DNA of 64,000 nucleotides from Streptomyces rapamycinicus NRRL 5491 (GTDB lineage Bacteria > Actinomycetota > Actinomycetes > Streptomycetales > Streptomycetaceae), in assembly GCF_024298965.1 (NCBI RefSeq), contig NZ_CP085193.1, positions 12,090,001 through 12,154,000 on the forward strand, read 5' to 3'. Both the position numbers and the translations under genes were made by a program. This document shows positions 26,950 to 34,706 of this stretch, piece after piece (position 1 is the first letter of the stretch; every line of letters starts with the position of its first letter). The notes beneath the pieces are model-generated. The model did not search any database. It worked only from the letters and a program-made list of their open reading frames with translations, and was not told the DNA's origin.

Positions 26950-27839
26950 ATGAGGGAACGTCCTGCCGTCGCCGCCGTCCTGGACGGACTGGTCGACATG
27001 CATGTCCACTCCGGCCCCAGCCCGTTTCCCCGCCGCTTCGACCACGTCGAAGCCGCGCACGACGGTGCCCGGATCGGGATGCGCGCCATGGTCGCGAAGT
27101 CCCACCACCACAACACCCAAATGGACATCCTGGCGATGAAGGGACGCCTGGCCGGGGTCGCCGCGTCCGCCTACGGCGGCATCGCGCTCAACAGCACCGT
27201 CGGCGGTCTCAATGTGCACGCGGTGCGCATGTGTCTGCGCATGGGCGGCAAGGTCGTCTGGTTCCCGACCATCTCCTCGGGCCGGCACATCGACTGCCAC
27301 CCGAGGACGGGGCGTTCCCGACCACCACCGTGCCCCTGACCCTGGAACGCATCGACATCGTCGACGAGAGTGGTGAACTCAAGCCCGAGGCGGCCGAGAT
27401 ACTCGACGAGATCAAGGAGCAGGAGGCCGTCGTCAACGGCGGCCATATGTACCCCGAGTACATCCGCACGCTGTTCCGGGCCGCGAAGGACCGCGGCATG
27501 ACGCGGATGGTCGTCAGCCACCCCGACTATGTGATCGGCGCCGACCCCGACCTGTGCCGCGAGCTCATCGCACTCGGCGCGTTCATCGAGCACGAGGTCG
27601 GCATGTACGACCCCGAGGGGACACAGAAAAGGGATCCGAAGCGGCTGCTGACCTGGATCGAGGCGCTCGGCCCCGAGCACACCGTACTGGCCTCGGACTT
27701 CGGGCAGGCGATCAACCCGAAACCGGTGGACGCGTGGTTGCGGGTCGCCGGGGCACTGCTCGACCTCGGCCTGCCGGAGAAGGACCTGCGGCGCATGACC
27801 CGCGACAACCCGGCCTATCTGCTCAACCTCGACAGCTGA
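26950..27839 (+). CDS. Metal-dependent amidohydrolase-like protein (DUF6282 type), frame broken once
   Basis: First gene of the IclR-linked operon. The N-terminus VDMHVHSGPSPFPRRFD carries the HxH of amidohydrolase/PHP-like metal enzymes; further ligands are likely in VAKSHHHNTQMD, VVSHPDYVIG, FIEHEVGM and LASDFGQ. At about 27300-27303 one base is missing: the text should read DCHPEDGAFPTTTVP. Repaired length about 296. ATG 26950 has GAGGTGG six bases upstream. It probably opens or decarboxylates a small cyclic or dicarboxylic intermediate; exact reaction unknown. The cupin gene follows 16 bases later. Confidence 0.8.
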
Positions 27840-27855
27840 GCGAAAGGACACCACG

Positions 27856-28767
27856 GTGTACGAAAAGGACGACCCCCGCTCCTCCCTCGCGACGGCGACC
27901 GCGCCACGGCCGGACAGCGGTGCCGCGATAGCCGCCGCGCAGTACTTCGATCTGCACCGCCTCGCCCCGCCCGGCGCCGCGACACCGGACGCCCGTACCG
28001 CGGTCGTCCGCGCTCAGAACGTGGTGCTGGTGCACACCGAGGCGCGGGCCGGTGACGACCTCGACAACGGGACGCTCGACGGTGAACTCGCCGTGGTGGT
28101 CACCGGCGCCTCTCCCGCCTTCACGGTGGTCACCGGCGACGGCGGCGGCACCCGCATCGACGCGCCCGGGCTCGTCGTGGTCCCACCCGGTGGTTCGCGG
28201 ATCAGTGCGCACGGCGACGGCCCGCTGATCCGCCTGGTCGAGGCAGGTGAACCGGTGTGGCGGGACCGGGCCGCCAACGCCGGGGCCTACGCGGAGGACC
28301 ACCCGCGCGTCGCACCGCTGGAGCGGTGGCCGGAGCCCGTCGGCGGACCCGCCGTGCGGTTCTACCCGCTGGCCGAGGTGCCGGACGACCCGGCACGGTT
28401 CGGCCGCATCTTCCGCACCCGGTCGTTCATGGTCAACTTCCTGCCCGAACTGGACGGTCCGCGCGACCCGCGCAAGCTCTCACCGCACACCCACGACGAC
28501 TTCGAGCAGCTGTCGCTGGCCGTGCGGGGCCAGTATGTGCACCACATCCGCACCCCCTGGCTGAGCGACAGCTCCCAGTGGCGCGACGACGAGCATGTGC
28601 GGCTCGGCAGCCCGTCCCTCGCGATCATTCCGCCGCCCACCGTGCACACCTCCGAAGCCGGCGATCCCGATGTGAACCAGCTGATCGACATCTTCAGCCC
28701 ACCACGCGCCGACTTCTCGGAGAAACCCGGCTGGGTGCTCAACGCCGACGACTACCCGATGCCATGA
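27856..28767 (+). CDS. Cupin-fold protein, two-domain, function unassigned
   Basis: A 303-residue protein from GTG 27856 (GAAAGGAC upstream). Two beta-rich halves are visible: the first with GELAVVVTGASPAFTVVTGD, LVVVPPGGSRISAHG; the second with SPHTHDDFEQLSLAVRGQYV, which has the cupin HxH...E type metal motif, and SPSLAIIPPPTVHTSEAG with a later His. Bicupins of this kind act as dioxygenases, isomerases or sugar-acid-processing enzymes. It lies between the amidohydrolase and the aldolase; the aldolase ATG overlaps its stop (ATGA), so they are translationally coupled. Confidence 0.75.
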   Translation: MYEKDDPRSSLATATAPRPDSGAAIAAAQYFDLHRLAPPGAATPDARTAVVRAQNVVLVHTEARAGDDLDNGTLDGELAVVVTGASPAFTVVTGDGGGTRIDAPGLVVVPPGGSRISAHGDGPLIRLVEAGEPVWRDRAANAGAYAEDHPRVAPLERWPEPVGGPAVRFYPLAEVPDDPARFGRIFRTRSFMVNFLPELDGPRDPRKLSPHTHDDFEQLSLAVRGQYVHHIRTPWLSDSSQWRDDEHVRLGSPSLAIIPPPTVHTSEAGDPDVNQLIDIFSPPRADFSEKPGWVLNADDYPMP

Positions 28768-29552
28768 GCGCGCCACGACGCACAGGCGCCGGGCTGTTCG
28801 CACCGGACCGCGCCACCACCCCGCTCGGCACCTGGCTGAAGATCGCCTCGGGCGAGCCGGCCGAGATCATGGCGTACGCCGGGTTCGACTTCGTCGTGAT
28901 CGACCTGGAGCACGCGCCGCTGGACCTCCAGACCGCGTACCGGCTGATCAACTCGGCCGCCGCGCTGGGCATGGTGCCCCTGGTGCGGGTGCCGGACAAG
29001 ACGGCCTCGACGATCCAGAAGATCCTCGACGCGGGGGCCATGGGCATCCTCGTGCCGCACGTCGACACCGTCGAGGAGGCCGCCGCCGTCGGGCGGGCGT
29101 GCCGGTTTCCGCCCCACGGTGTGCGCGGCGCCGGCGGCACCAGCCGTGCCGGAGCGTGGGGGCTGCGCCCCGGCGCCGACTACCTGGCCACCGGGAACGA
29201 CGACGTGCTGTGCATCCCACAGCTCGAGAGCGCCGAGGCCATCAAGGCCGCGCCGCGGATACTGGCCCTCGACTCCGTCGACGCGGTGTTCGTGGGCGCC
29301 GCGGACCTTTCGATGTCGATGGGTTCCACCCCGGCCTCGCCGGAGGTGCTCGAACTGATCGCCTCCGCGCAGGAAGCCGCGCACACCGCGGGCAAGCGCT
29401 GCGGGCTCGCGTTCGGCGGCGCGCCCGAGCGCGCCGCGCGGGCGGTGCGCGACGGCTGCGACTTCGTCCTGCTCAGCAATGACACATCGATGCTGGCGGA
29501 GACCGCGCGCGGGCTGGTCACGGCGTTCCGCGAAGCGGACGGTCACCGATGA
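28764..29552 (+). CDS. HpcH/HpaI-family 2-keto-3-deoxy acid aldolase
   Basis: A 262-residue class II pyruvate aldolase (phosphoenolpyruvate/citrate-lyase TIM barrel). Visible motifs: GFDFVVIDLEHAPLDL (substrate/metal region), GAMGILVPHVDTVEEAA, RGAGGTSRAG, the metal Glu in CIPQLESAEAI, the metal Asp in AVFVGAADLSMSMGS and GLAFGGAPERAARAV. Such enzymes split 2-keto-3-deoxy or 4-hydroxy-2-oxo acids into pyruvate and an aldehyde. Overlaps the cupin gene and the LLM gene by four bases on each side. The longer open frame from 28257 is a shadow of the cupin gene. Confidence 0.9.
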   Translation: MSAPRRTGAGLFAPDRATTPLGTWLKIASGEPAEIMAYAGFDFVVIDLEHAPLDLQTAYRLINSAAALGMVPLVRVPDKTASTIQKILDAGAMGILVPHVDTVEEAAAVGRACRFPPHGVRGAGGTSRAGAWGLRPGADYLATGNDDVLCIPQLESAEAIKAAPRILALDSVDAVFVGAADLSMSMGSTPASPEVLELIASAQEAAHTAGKRCGLAFGGAPERAARAVRDGCDFVLLSNDTSMLAETARGLVTAFREADGHR

Positions 29553-30457
29553 CGCTCTCCTTGCCGCGCTCGGCGCTGTCGATCGCCGAACTGGACGACC
29601 TCGACCACGAGGGAGCGGTGCGCTTCCTCCGCGTACTGGAAGAGGCCGGTCACCCGATGGTCTGGATCCCCGAGGTCGCCGGGCGCGAAGCGTTCACCAC
29701 CGCCGCGCTCGCGCTCGGTTCCACACGGCGGATGGTCGTGGGCAACGGCGTGGCCCGGGCGCTCGAACGGGTGCCGAAGTCCGCGGCCTCGGCGGCGCGG
29801 GACCTCGCCGCCGGCCATCCGGGGCGCTATGTGCTGGGGCTCGGGGTCAGCGGCGCGGTCCGCGAGCGGGGTGTCGGCCCGTTGCCGTTCCTCCGCCACT
29901 ACCTCGACGAGGTCGACGCGACCATCGCCCGGCGCGGCGGTGGCCGGGCGGCGGTGCCGAGGGTGCTCGGCGCGTACTCGCCCGGGATCACCCGCCTCGC
30001 CGCCGAACGCGCCGACGGCCTCATCACCTTCCTCGTCACACCGGAGCACACCCGCTGGGCGCGCGAGACGATCGGGGACGACCTGTTCCTGTCGGTCGTC
30101 CAGTGGGCGGTGGTGGGCCGCGACCGTGCCGCCGCCCGCGAGGTGGCACGCGGGCGTCTCGGCTACTACCTGACGCTGCCGCACCAGATCGCGAAGCTGA
30201 CCCGGCTCGGGTTCACCGAGGCCGACCTCGCCCCGCCCGGGTCCGACCGGCTCGTCGACGCCCTCGTCGTCAGCGGCACGCCGGAGCAGGTGCGCCAGGC
30301 GGTACGGCGGCAGTACGACGCGGGCGCCACCCAGGTCGCCATCAGCCTGGTCGGCCCGCTCGACGACGCCAAGCTCGACGCCTACCGGGCGCTCGCCCCC
30401 GCACACCAACCGGACGACGGGAGAGGACACATGACCACCACCGGGGAGGACAACTGA
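29549..30457 (+). CDS. LLM-class (luciferase-like) F420-dependent oxidoreductase
   Basis: A 302-residue luciferase-like TIM barrel. AGHPMVWIPEVAGREAF, STRRMVVGNGVARALERVPKSAA, HPGRYVLGLGVSG, VLGAYSPGITRLAAERADG and VSGTPEQVRQAVRRQYDAG are typical of TIGR03620-like F420 enzymes. It may oxidise or reduce an alcohol/aldehyde produced by the neighbouring aldolase. Starts within the aldolase stop (ATGA) and ends at a TGATG overlap with the BKACE gene. Confidence 0.87.
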   Translation: MTLSLPRSALSIAELDDLDHEGAVRFLRVLEEAGHPMVWIPEVAGREAFTTAALALGSTRRMVVGNGVARALERVPKSAASAARDLAAGHPGRYVLGLGVSGAVRERGVGPLPFLRHYLDEVDATIARRGGGRAAVPRVLGAYSPGITRLAAERADGLITFLVTPEHTRWARETIGDDLFLSVVQWAVVGRDRAAAREVARGRLGYYLTLPHQIAKLTRLGFTEADLAPPGSDRLVDALVVSGTPEQVRQAVRRQYDAGATQVAISLVGPLDDAKLDAYRALAPAHQPDDGRGHMTTTGEDN

Positions 30458-31224
30458 TGCGGGCGGCCGAGAAGGTCATCATCACCACCGCGGTCACGGG
30501 CTCCGCGCGGACCGACGCCGTCATCAACATCACCACCGGTGGTTCGCCGGCGATGACGATGGAGCAGCGCCTGGCCGCGGCCGTCCGGCTCCGGCCCGAG
30601 CTCGCGTCGATGAACATGGGCTCGATGAACTTCGTGTACTCGGGGATGGCAGACCGGGTGACCGACTGGAAGCACGACTGGGAGAGGCCCCACGTGCTCA
30701 CGTCCTACTCCCGCCCGTTCATCAACACCTTCGAGGCCATCGAACACGCCTTGCGCACGCTCGGCGAATCCGGCACCCGGTTCGAGTACGAGTGCTACGA
30801 CATCGGACACCTCTACTCGCTCGCCCACTTCGCCGAAAGGGGCCTGGCCAAACCACCCCTGCTGATCCAGGGCGTGTTCGGCGTGCTCGGCGGCATCGGT
30901 GCCGATCACGAGAACCTGGACCACATGGTGCGCATCGCGGACAAGCTCTTCGGCGACGACTACTCCTTCTCCGCCTTCGCGGCCGGCCGCGACCAGATGC
31001 GGTTCGCCACCCACAGCGCCCTGCTCGGCGGCCATGTGCGCGTGGGGCTCGAGGACAGCCTGTGGATCGGCAAGGGGCGGCTCGCGGAGAGCAACGCCCA
31101 GCAGGTCAGGAAGATCCGCTCCCTCGTCGAGGACGCGGACCGACAGATCGCCACACCTGCCGAGGCCCGGGCGACGCTCGCGCTGCGCGGCGGCACGGAC
31201 ATCGACAGGAGCACGGTCTCATGA
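30457..31224 (+). CDS. BKACE-family (DUF849) beta-keto acid cleavage enzyme, internally deleted
   Basis: Family enzymes condense a beta-keto acid with acetyl-CoA and release acetoacetate, using zinc held by an HxH pair after strand 1 and a later Glu. Here KVIITTAVTGSA runs straight into RTDAVINITTGGSPAMTMEQ. Full-length relatives have about 60 residues between, including the HLH metal motif. Downstream parts are intact (LASMNMGSMNFV, GTRFEYECYDIGHLYSLAH, LLIQGVFGVLGGIGADHENL, ALLGGHVRVGLEDSLWIGKG, LAESNAQQVRKIRSLV). At 255 residues instead of about 300-310 it is probably inactive or altered. The deletion is in frame. ATG 30457 follows GGGGAGGA and overlaps the LLM stop. Confidence 0.85.
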   Translation: MRAAEKVIITTAVTGSARTDAVINITTGGSPAMTMEQRLAAAVRLRPELASMNMGSMNFVYSGMADRVTDWKHDWERPHVLTSYSRPFINTFEAIEHALRTLGESGTRFEYECYDIGHLYSLAHFAERGLAKPPLLIQGVFGVLGGIGADHENLDHMVRIADKLFGDDYSFSAFAAGRDQMRFATHSALLGGHVRVGLEDSLWIGKGRLAESNAQQVRKIRSLVEDADRQIATPAEARATLALRGGTDIDRSTVS

Positions 31225-31979
31225 GCACTCCGCCACTCGCCGGCAAAGTCATCCTCCTCGTCGGGGCGAGCGCGGGAATCGGAGCCGACGCCGCGCGCGT
31301 CCTCGCGGAGGACGGCGCCGCGCTCATGCTCGTCGCACGCACCGAGGAACCGCTCGCCGTGCTCACGGAGGAACTCGCCTCCGCCGGACACGACGTGGCC
31401 TACACGACCGGAGACGTCTCCGACGTGGCGAGCGTGACCCGGTTCGTCGACGCCACCGTCGCACGCTTCGGCCGCCTCGACGGGGCCTTCAACAACGCGG
31501 CGATGACCCAGGGCGGGCGCCTCGACGCCGTCCCGGAAGCGGACTTCGACCGGATCATGGCCGTGAACGTGAAGGGCACCTGGCTGTGCGTCCGCGAAGA
31601 AGTGCGCGTCATGGAACCGCGGGGCTTCGGCTCGATCGTCAACGTGAGCAGCATCGGCGGTCTCCGCGGCAGCTCCGGCATGGGCGCGTACCAGGCCACC
31701 AAACACGCGGTCATCGGCCTGACCCGCACCGCCGCCCATGACTTCGGACCCCTCGGAATCCGGGTGAACGCGCTGGCCCCCGGCCCGACCGAGACCCCGA
31801 TGCTCGCCGAGACACGGCGCGCGATCCCCGGCGGCGTGGAGGCCCGGATCGCGGCCACCCCCTTGCGCAAGGTCGGCACGGGCCGGGAGGTCGGAGCGAG
31901 CGCGGCATTCCTCCTGAGCGACCGCGCGAGCCACATCAGCGGAGCCGTCCTGCCGATCGACGGCGGGCTCTGCGCCTGA
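31221..31979 (+). CDS. Short-chain dehydrogenase/reductase
   Basis: A 252-residue classical SDR: VILLVGASAGIGADAARVLA (coenzyme glycine motif), FNNAAMTQGG (NAG-like), SIVNVSSIGGLRG (catalytic Ser), YQATKHAVIG (YxxxK), SHISGAVLPIDGGLCA. The Asp-free second strand (LVARTEE) suggests NADP preference. The ATG overlaps the BKACE stop. Last gene of the operon; a weak hairpin follows at 31981-32011. Confidence 0.92.
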   Translation: MSTPPLAGKVILLVGASAGIGADAARVLAEDGAALMLVARTEEPLAVLTEELASAGHDVAYTTGDVSDVASVTRFVDATVARFGRLDGAFNNAAMTQGGRLDAVPEADFDRIMAVNVKGTWLCVREEVRVMEPRGFGSIVNVSSIGGLRGSSGMGAYQATKHAVIGLTRTAAHDFGPLGIRVNALAPGPTETPMLAETRRAIPGGVEARIAATPLRKVGTGREVGASAAFLLSDRASHISGAVLPIDGGLCA

Positions 31980-31980
31980 A

Positions 31981-32011
31981 CCACCCGGAACCCCTGTGCC
32001 TGCGCGGGTGG
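31981..32011. terminator. Weak hairpin after the SDR gene
   Basis: CCACCCG (31981-31987) pairs with CGGGTGG (32005-32011) just past the SDR stop and before the acetyltransferase gene. Short stem, so only a tentative terminator. Confidence 0.4.
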
Positions 32012-32024
32012 CTAGGATCGCGGC

Positions 32025-32420
32025 ATGACGATCACGTATGAGTGGCGAGGTGATGTCGACAATGTGGCCATTGACGCCTTGCACGCCGAGGGTTTCGACC
32101 ATCCCCCTCTGAAAGCCGACTGGCTCGCCCAACTGCGTCGGCACAGTCTGGGCTGGGTCTGCGCACGCGAAGAAGACCGCCTCGTCGGATTCGTCAATGT
32201 CGCCTGGGACGGCGGCGTCCATGCCTTCATCCTCGACACCGTCGTGGCCCGCGGGGACCGGGGGAGCGGAATCGGCACAGCGCTCGTCGCGGCGGCGGCG
32301 GAAGGCGCCCGCGCCGCTGATTGCGAATGGCTGCACGTTGACTTCGACGACGAGCTGGAGTCCTTCTACTTCGACTCCTGCGGGTTCAAGCAGACGAAGG
32401 CGGGACTGATCGCTCTTTGA
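32025..32420 (+). CDS. GNAT-family N-acetyltransferase
   Basis: A 131-residue GNAT enzyme that transfers acetyl from acetyl-CoA to an amine. DRLVGFVNVAWDGG, FILDTVVARGDRGSGIGTAL (the Q/RxxGxG/A pantetheine motif as RGSGIG) and WLHVDFDDELESFYFDSCGF are the classic blocks. Short but complete. No clear ribosome site (GCTAGGATCGCGGCATG; AGGA eight bases before ATG is usable). It stands alone and ends 24 bases from the convergent molybdopterin oxidoreductase gene. Target amine unknown. Confidence 0.88.
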   Translation: MTITYEWRGDVDNVAIDALHAEGFDHPPLKADWLAQLRRHSLGWVCAREEDRLVGFVNVAWDGGVHAFILDTVVARGDRGSGIGTALVAAAAEGARAADCEWLHVDFDDELESFYFDSCGFKQTKAGLIAL

Positions 32421-32444
32421 AACCAGTGGCTCCCAGAACCGCTG

Positions 32445-34688
32445 TCAGTTCCCGCGGGCGCGCCCCGCAGCGGTGCGCCGTGGCGGTTCCACCGGATGGA
32501 CCGTGATCCGGATGTTCGCCATCTGAGGCTGTCCCGTGTAAGGGTCGCGCGGGAAATCGACGGCGTTGAGCCGGCTCACCGGGGTCCCGGACACCCGCAC
32601 GTCGAGGTCGGTGTCCGGGGCCTCGCCGAAGCAATGCGCCATCGAGGCGGTACCCGTCATGACGGACGCGTCCCCTTTCACCAGCGCACGGACCTTGCCG
32701 GCCTCGGAAACCACGTCGACCTCGTCGTCGTCTTCGAGTCCGAGGTTCGCCATGTCCTCGGGGTTCATGAACAGAGGGTTGTTGGTGATTCCCCGGTTGA
32801 TCCGGTCGAGGTTGTAGGAGGAGTTGACCTGGATCATACGGCGGTTCAGCAGGCGGAGCCCGTCCCGCGCCTGCCCGGCTTCCCCGCCCTGGTAGTCCGC
32901 GAGCGCCTGCATCATCTCCGCGCTCCCGACGCGGAGCCGGCCCTGCCAGCCCTCTTCCTTGGGCAGCACGGCGACCGGTTCCTCGGGGTCGAAGACCCCA
33001 CCGTGGGGATGGCCCTTGACGGTCTCCAGGGGGACGCGCGCCCGCTGCGTCCACAACTCGATGATCTCGTCATGGGTGGGCCGGCGGCTCATGTCCAGCT
33101 TGGGCAGTGGCTGCTCGCCCTGCGCAGGCGGGCCGATCCGGAAGGGGGAGCGTGGCGCCCATGAGATCTGGAGACCGAGCCGCTTCGCGATCTCGAAGAA
33201 AACCTCCCACTCTTCCAGCAGGTCCGAGCCAGGAGGCCGCTCGACCACGGCCGGTGTGTACTGTGCCCAGGACGCCGAGTGCCCGGTGTAGCCGTTGGCA
33301 TAGCCCACCGTTGCCGAACTCGCGGTCTGTATTCCGGGTATCTCCAGACACATCGTCGAGGCGAAGACGTAATGTGACCGCCTGGCGGTCTGCGACATCC
33401 TCACATCGAAGCTGACCAGCAGGTCCAGCGCGTCCATCGACCGCACGGTCCGCTCCTGGCCGGGGAAGGCGACGACCGGGTTCCCGCCGAGATTGAACAG
33501 TGCTCTCACCCGCCCCTCGCCTTCGAAAAGGATCTCGTCGGCGAGGTCCGCGGTCGGCAGACCGGCGAGCGAGTCCCTGCGTCCCGTCGCCCGCAGTGTC
33601 TCGCCGAAGCCGTACGCCGTAACGGGAGGTGACGCCTGTGCGCGGAACATCGGTCGCGGAGCCAGTGGACCTGTTGCCGCGACCACCTCGCCCTCGCGCA
33701 GATAGTGTCCGCAGATCGTGTCCAGAGCCAGGATCAGGTACTCGAGCAGGGTTCCGCGGGCCGCGGACATGTTCCCGCCGGTGCCGGCCACGGCGTAACC
33801 GCGCCGCGCCGTGCCGAACCAGCGCGCGGCCGTGACGATGTCCTCCGCCGCGATCCCCGCCCGGCGCGCCACGTAGTCGGGGGTGAATGGCCGTACGGCA
33901 GCGGTGAGGGCCGCGAGGCCGTCGACGTTCTCGGCCACGAAACCGCGGTCGTGGAGCTCCTCCGCCAAGATCACGTGGAGCAGGCCCGCGACGACGGCGA
34001 CGTCCTCGCCGGGCGCCGGCTGCAAGTGCAATGAGGACAACCGGGCCGTCTCGGTCCTCCTCGGGTCGACGGTGATCGTGTGCCCGCCGCGCTCCTCGAC
34101 CTCGCGCAGCAGGTCGCGAGGCACCCCGGCCGGGACACCCTTGTAGGAGATGAGCGGGTTGATGCCGATCCAGAGGATGACCTCGGGCCGGTCGAAGGCC
34201 TGGGCCGGCGCCATCCAGTACCCGTGCAGGCCGGCGGCGACGTGCTTGCCGGGCTGGTCGATCGTGTTCGCGCTGAAGAGCATCGGCGAACCCAGCTCCT
34301 CCAGCAGGGAGCGTCCCATCCCGTAGGCGGGTGGGCTTTGGACCGACTGGGTGCCGCAGTAGAGGGCGATGCTGCGCGGCCCGTGTTCGGCGACCAACCG
34401 CTCCACGGCCACCGTCACCTCATCGAGGGCCTGCTCTGACGAGATCGGCACGAAGCTCCCGTCCGGGAGCCGTTTCATGGGCCGCAGCAGCCGCGAAGGA
34501 TCGTTGAGCAACTGGGGGAGGAAGCGGCCTCGGCGGCAACTGTAGCCGCGGTAGAGGGGCGCATCGGGGTCCCCGCTGACCTGGACGGCGCGGCCCTCCT
34601 CCACATCGACCAGAACGGGGCAGCGGTTCGCGCACAGCCGGCAGGTGGAATGGCGCCGATCGCGCACGGGCCTGCGAGACGTTCCCAA
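32445..34688 (-). CDS. Molybdopterin (bis-MGD) oxidoreductase with N-terminal [4Fe-4S] cluster
   Basis: A 747-residue DMSO-reductase-family enzyme. The N-terminal cluster ligands are C16, C19, C23 and C51 (STCRLCANRCP and GYSCRRGRF). MGD-binding parts follow (VILWIGINPLISYKG, ITVDPRRTETARL, AGTGGNMSAARGTLLEYL, LFNLGGNPVVAFP), then the C-terminal beta-barrel (INRGITNNPLFMNPEDMANL, VVSEAGKVRALVKGD). In the region where formate dehydrogenases and nitrate reductases carry the Mo-ligand Cys/Sec, the sequence is ANTIDQPGKHVAAGLHG with no Cys; D144 is a possible ligand. No Tat signal, so cytoplasmic. Start TTG 34688 with AGGGGG ten bases upstream; GTG 34667 is an alternative. Probably receives electrons from the reductase gene 18 bases upstream. 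Confidence 0.85.
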   Translation of the reverse strand: MGTSRRPVRDRRHSTCRLCANRCPVLVDVEEGRAVQVSGDPDAPLYRGYSCRRGRFLPQLLNDPSRLLRPMKRLPDGSFVPISSEQALDEVTVAVERLVAEHGPRSIALYCGTQSVQSPPAYGMGRSLLEELGSPMLFSANTIDQPGKHVAAGLHGYWMAPAQAFDRPEVILWIGINPLISYKGVPAGVPRDLLREVEERGGHTITVDPRRTETARLSSLHLQPAPGEDVAVVAGLLHVILAEELHDRGFVAENVDGLAALTAAVRPFTPDYVARRAGIAAEDIVTAARWFGTARRGYAVAGTGGNMSAARGTLLEYLILALDTICGHYLREGEVVAATGPLAPRPMFRAQASPPVTAYGFGETLRATGRRDSLAGLPTADLADEILFEGEGRVRALFNLGGNPVVAFPGQERTVRSMDALDLLVSFDVRMSQTARRSHYVFASTMCLEIPGIQTASSATVGYANGYTGHSASWAQYTPAVVERPPGSDLLEEWEVFFEIAKRLGLQISWAPRSPFRIGPPAQGEQPLPKLDMSRRPTHDEIIELWTQRARVPLETVKGHPHGGVFDPEEPVAVLPKEEGWQGRLRVGSAEMMQALADYQGGEAGQARDGLRLLNRRMIQVNSSYNLDRINRGITNNPLFMNPEDMANLGLEDDDEVDVVSEAGKVRALVKGDASVMTGTASMAHCFGEAPDTDLDVRVSGTPVSRLNAVDFPRDPYTGQPQMANIRITVHPVEPPRRTAAGRARGN

Positions 34689-34706
34689 GGCTTTCGCCCC
34701 CTTCGG

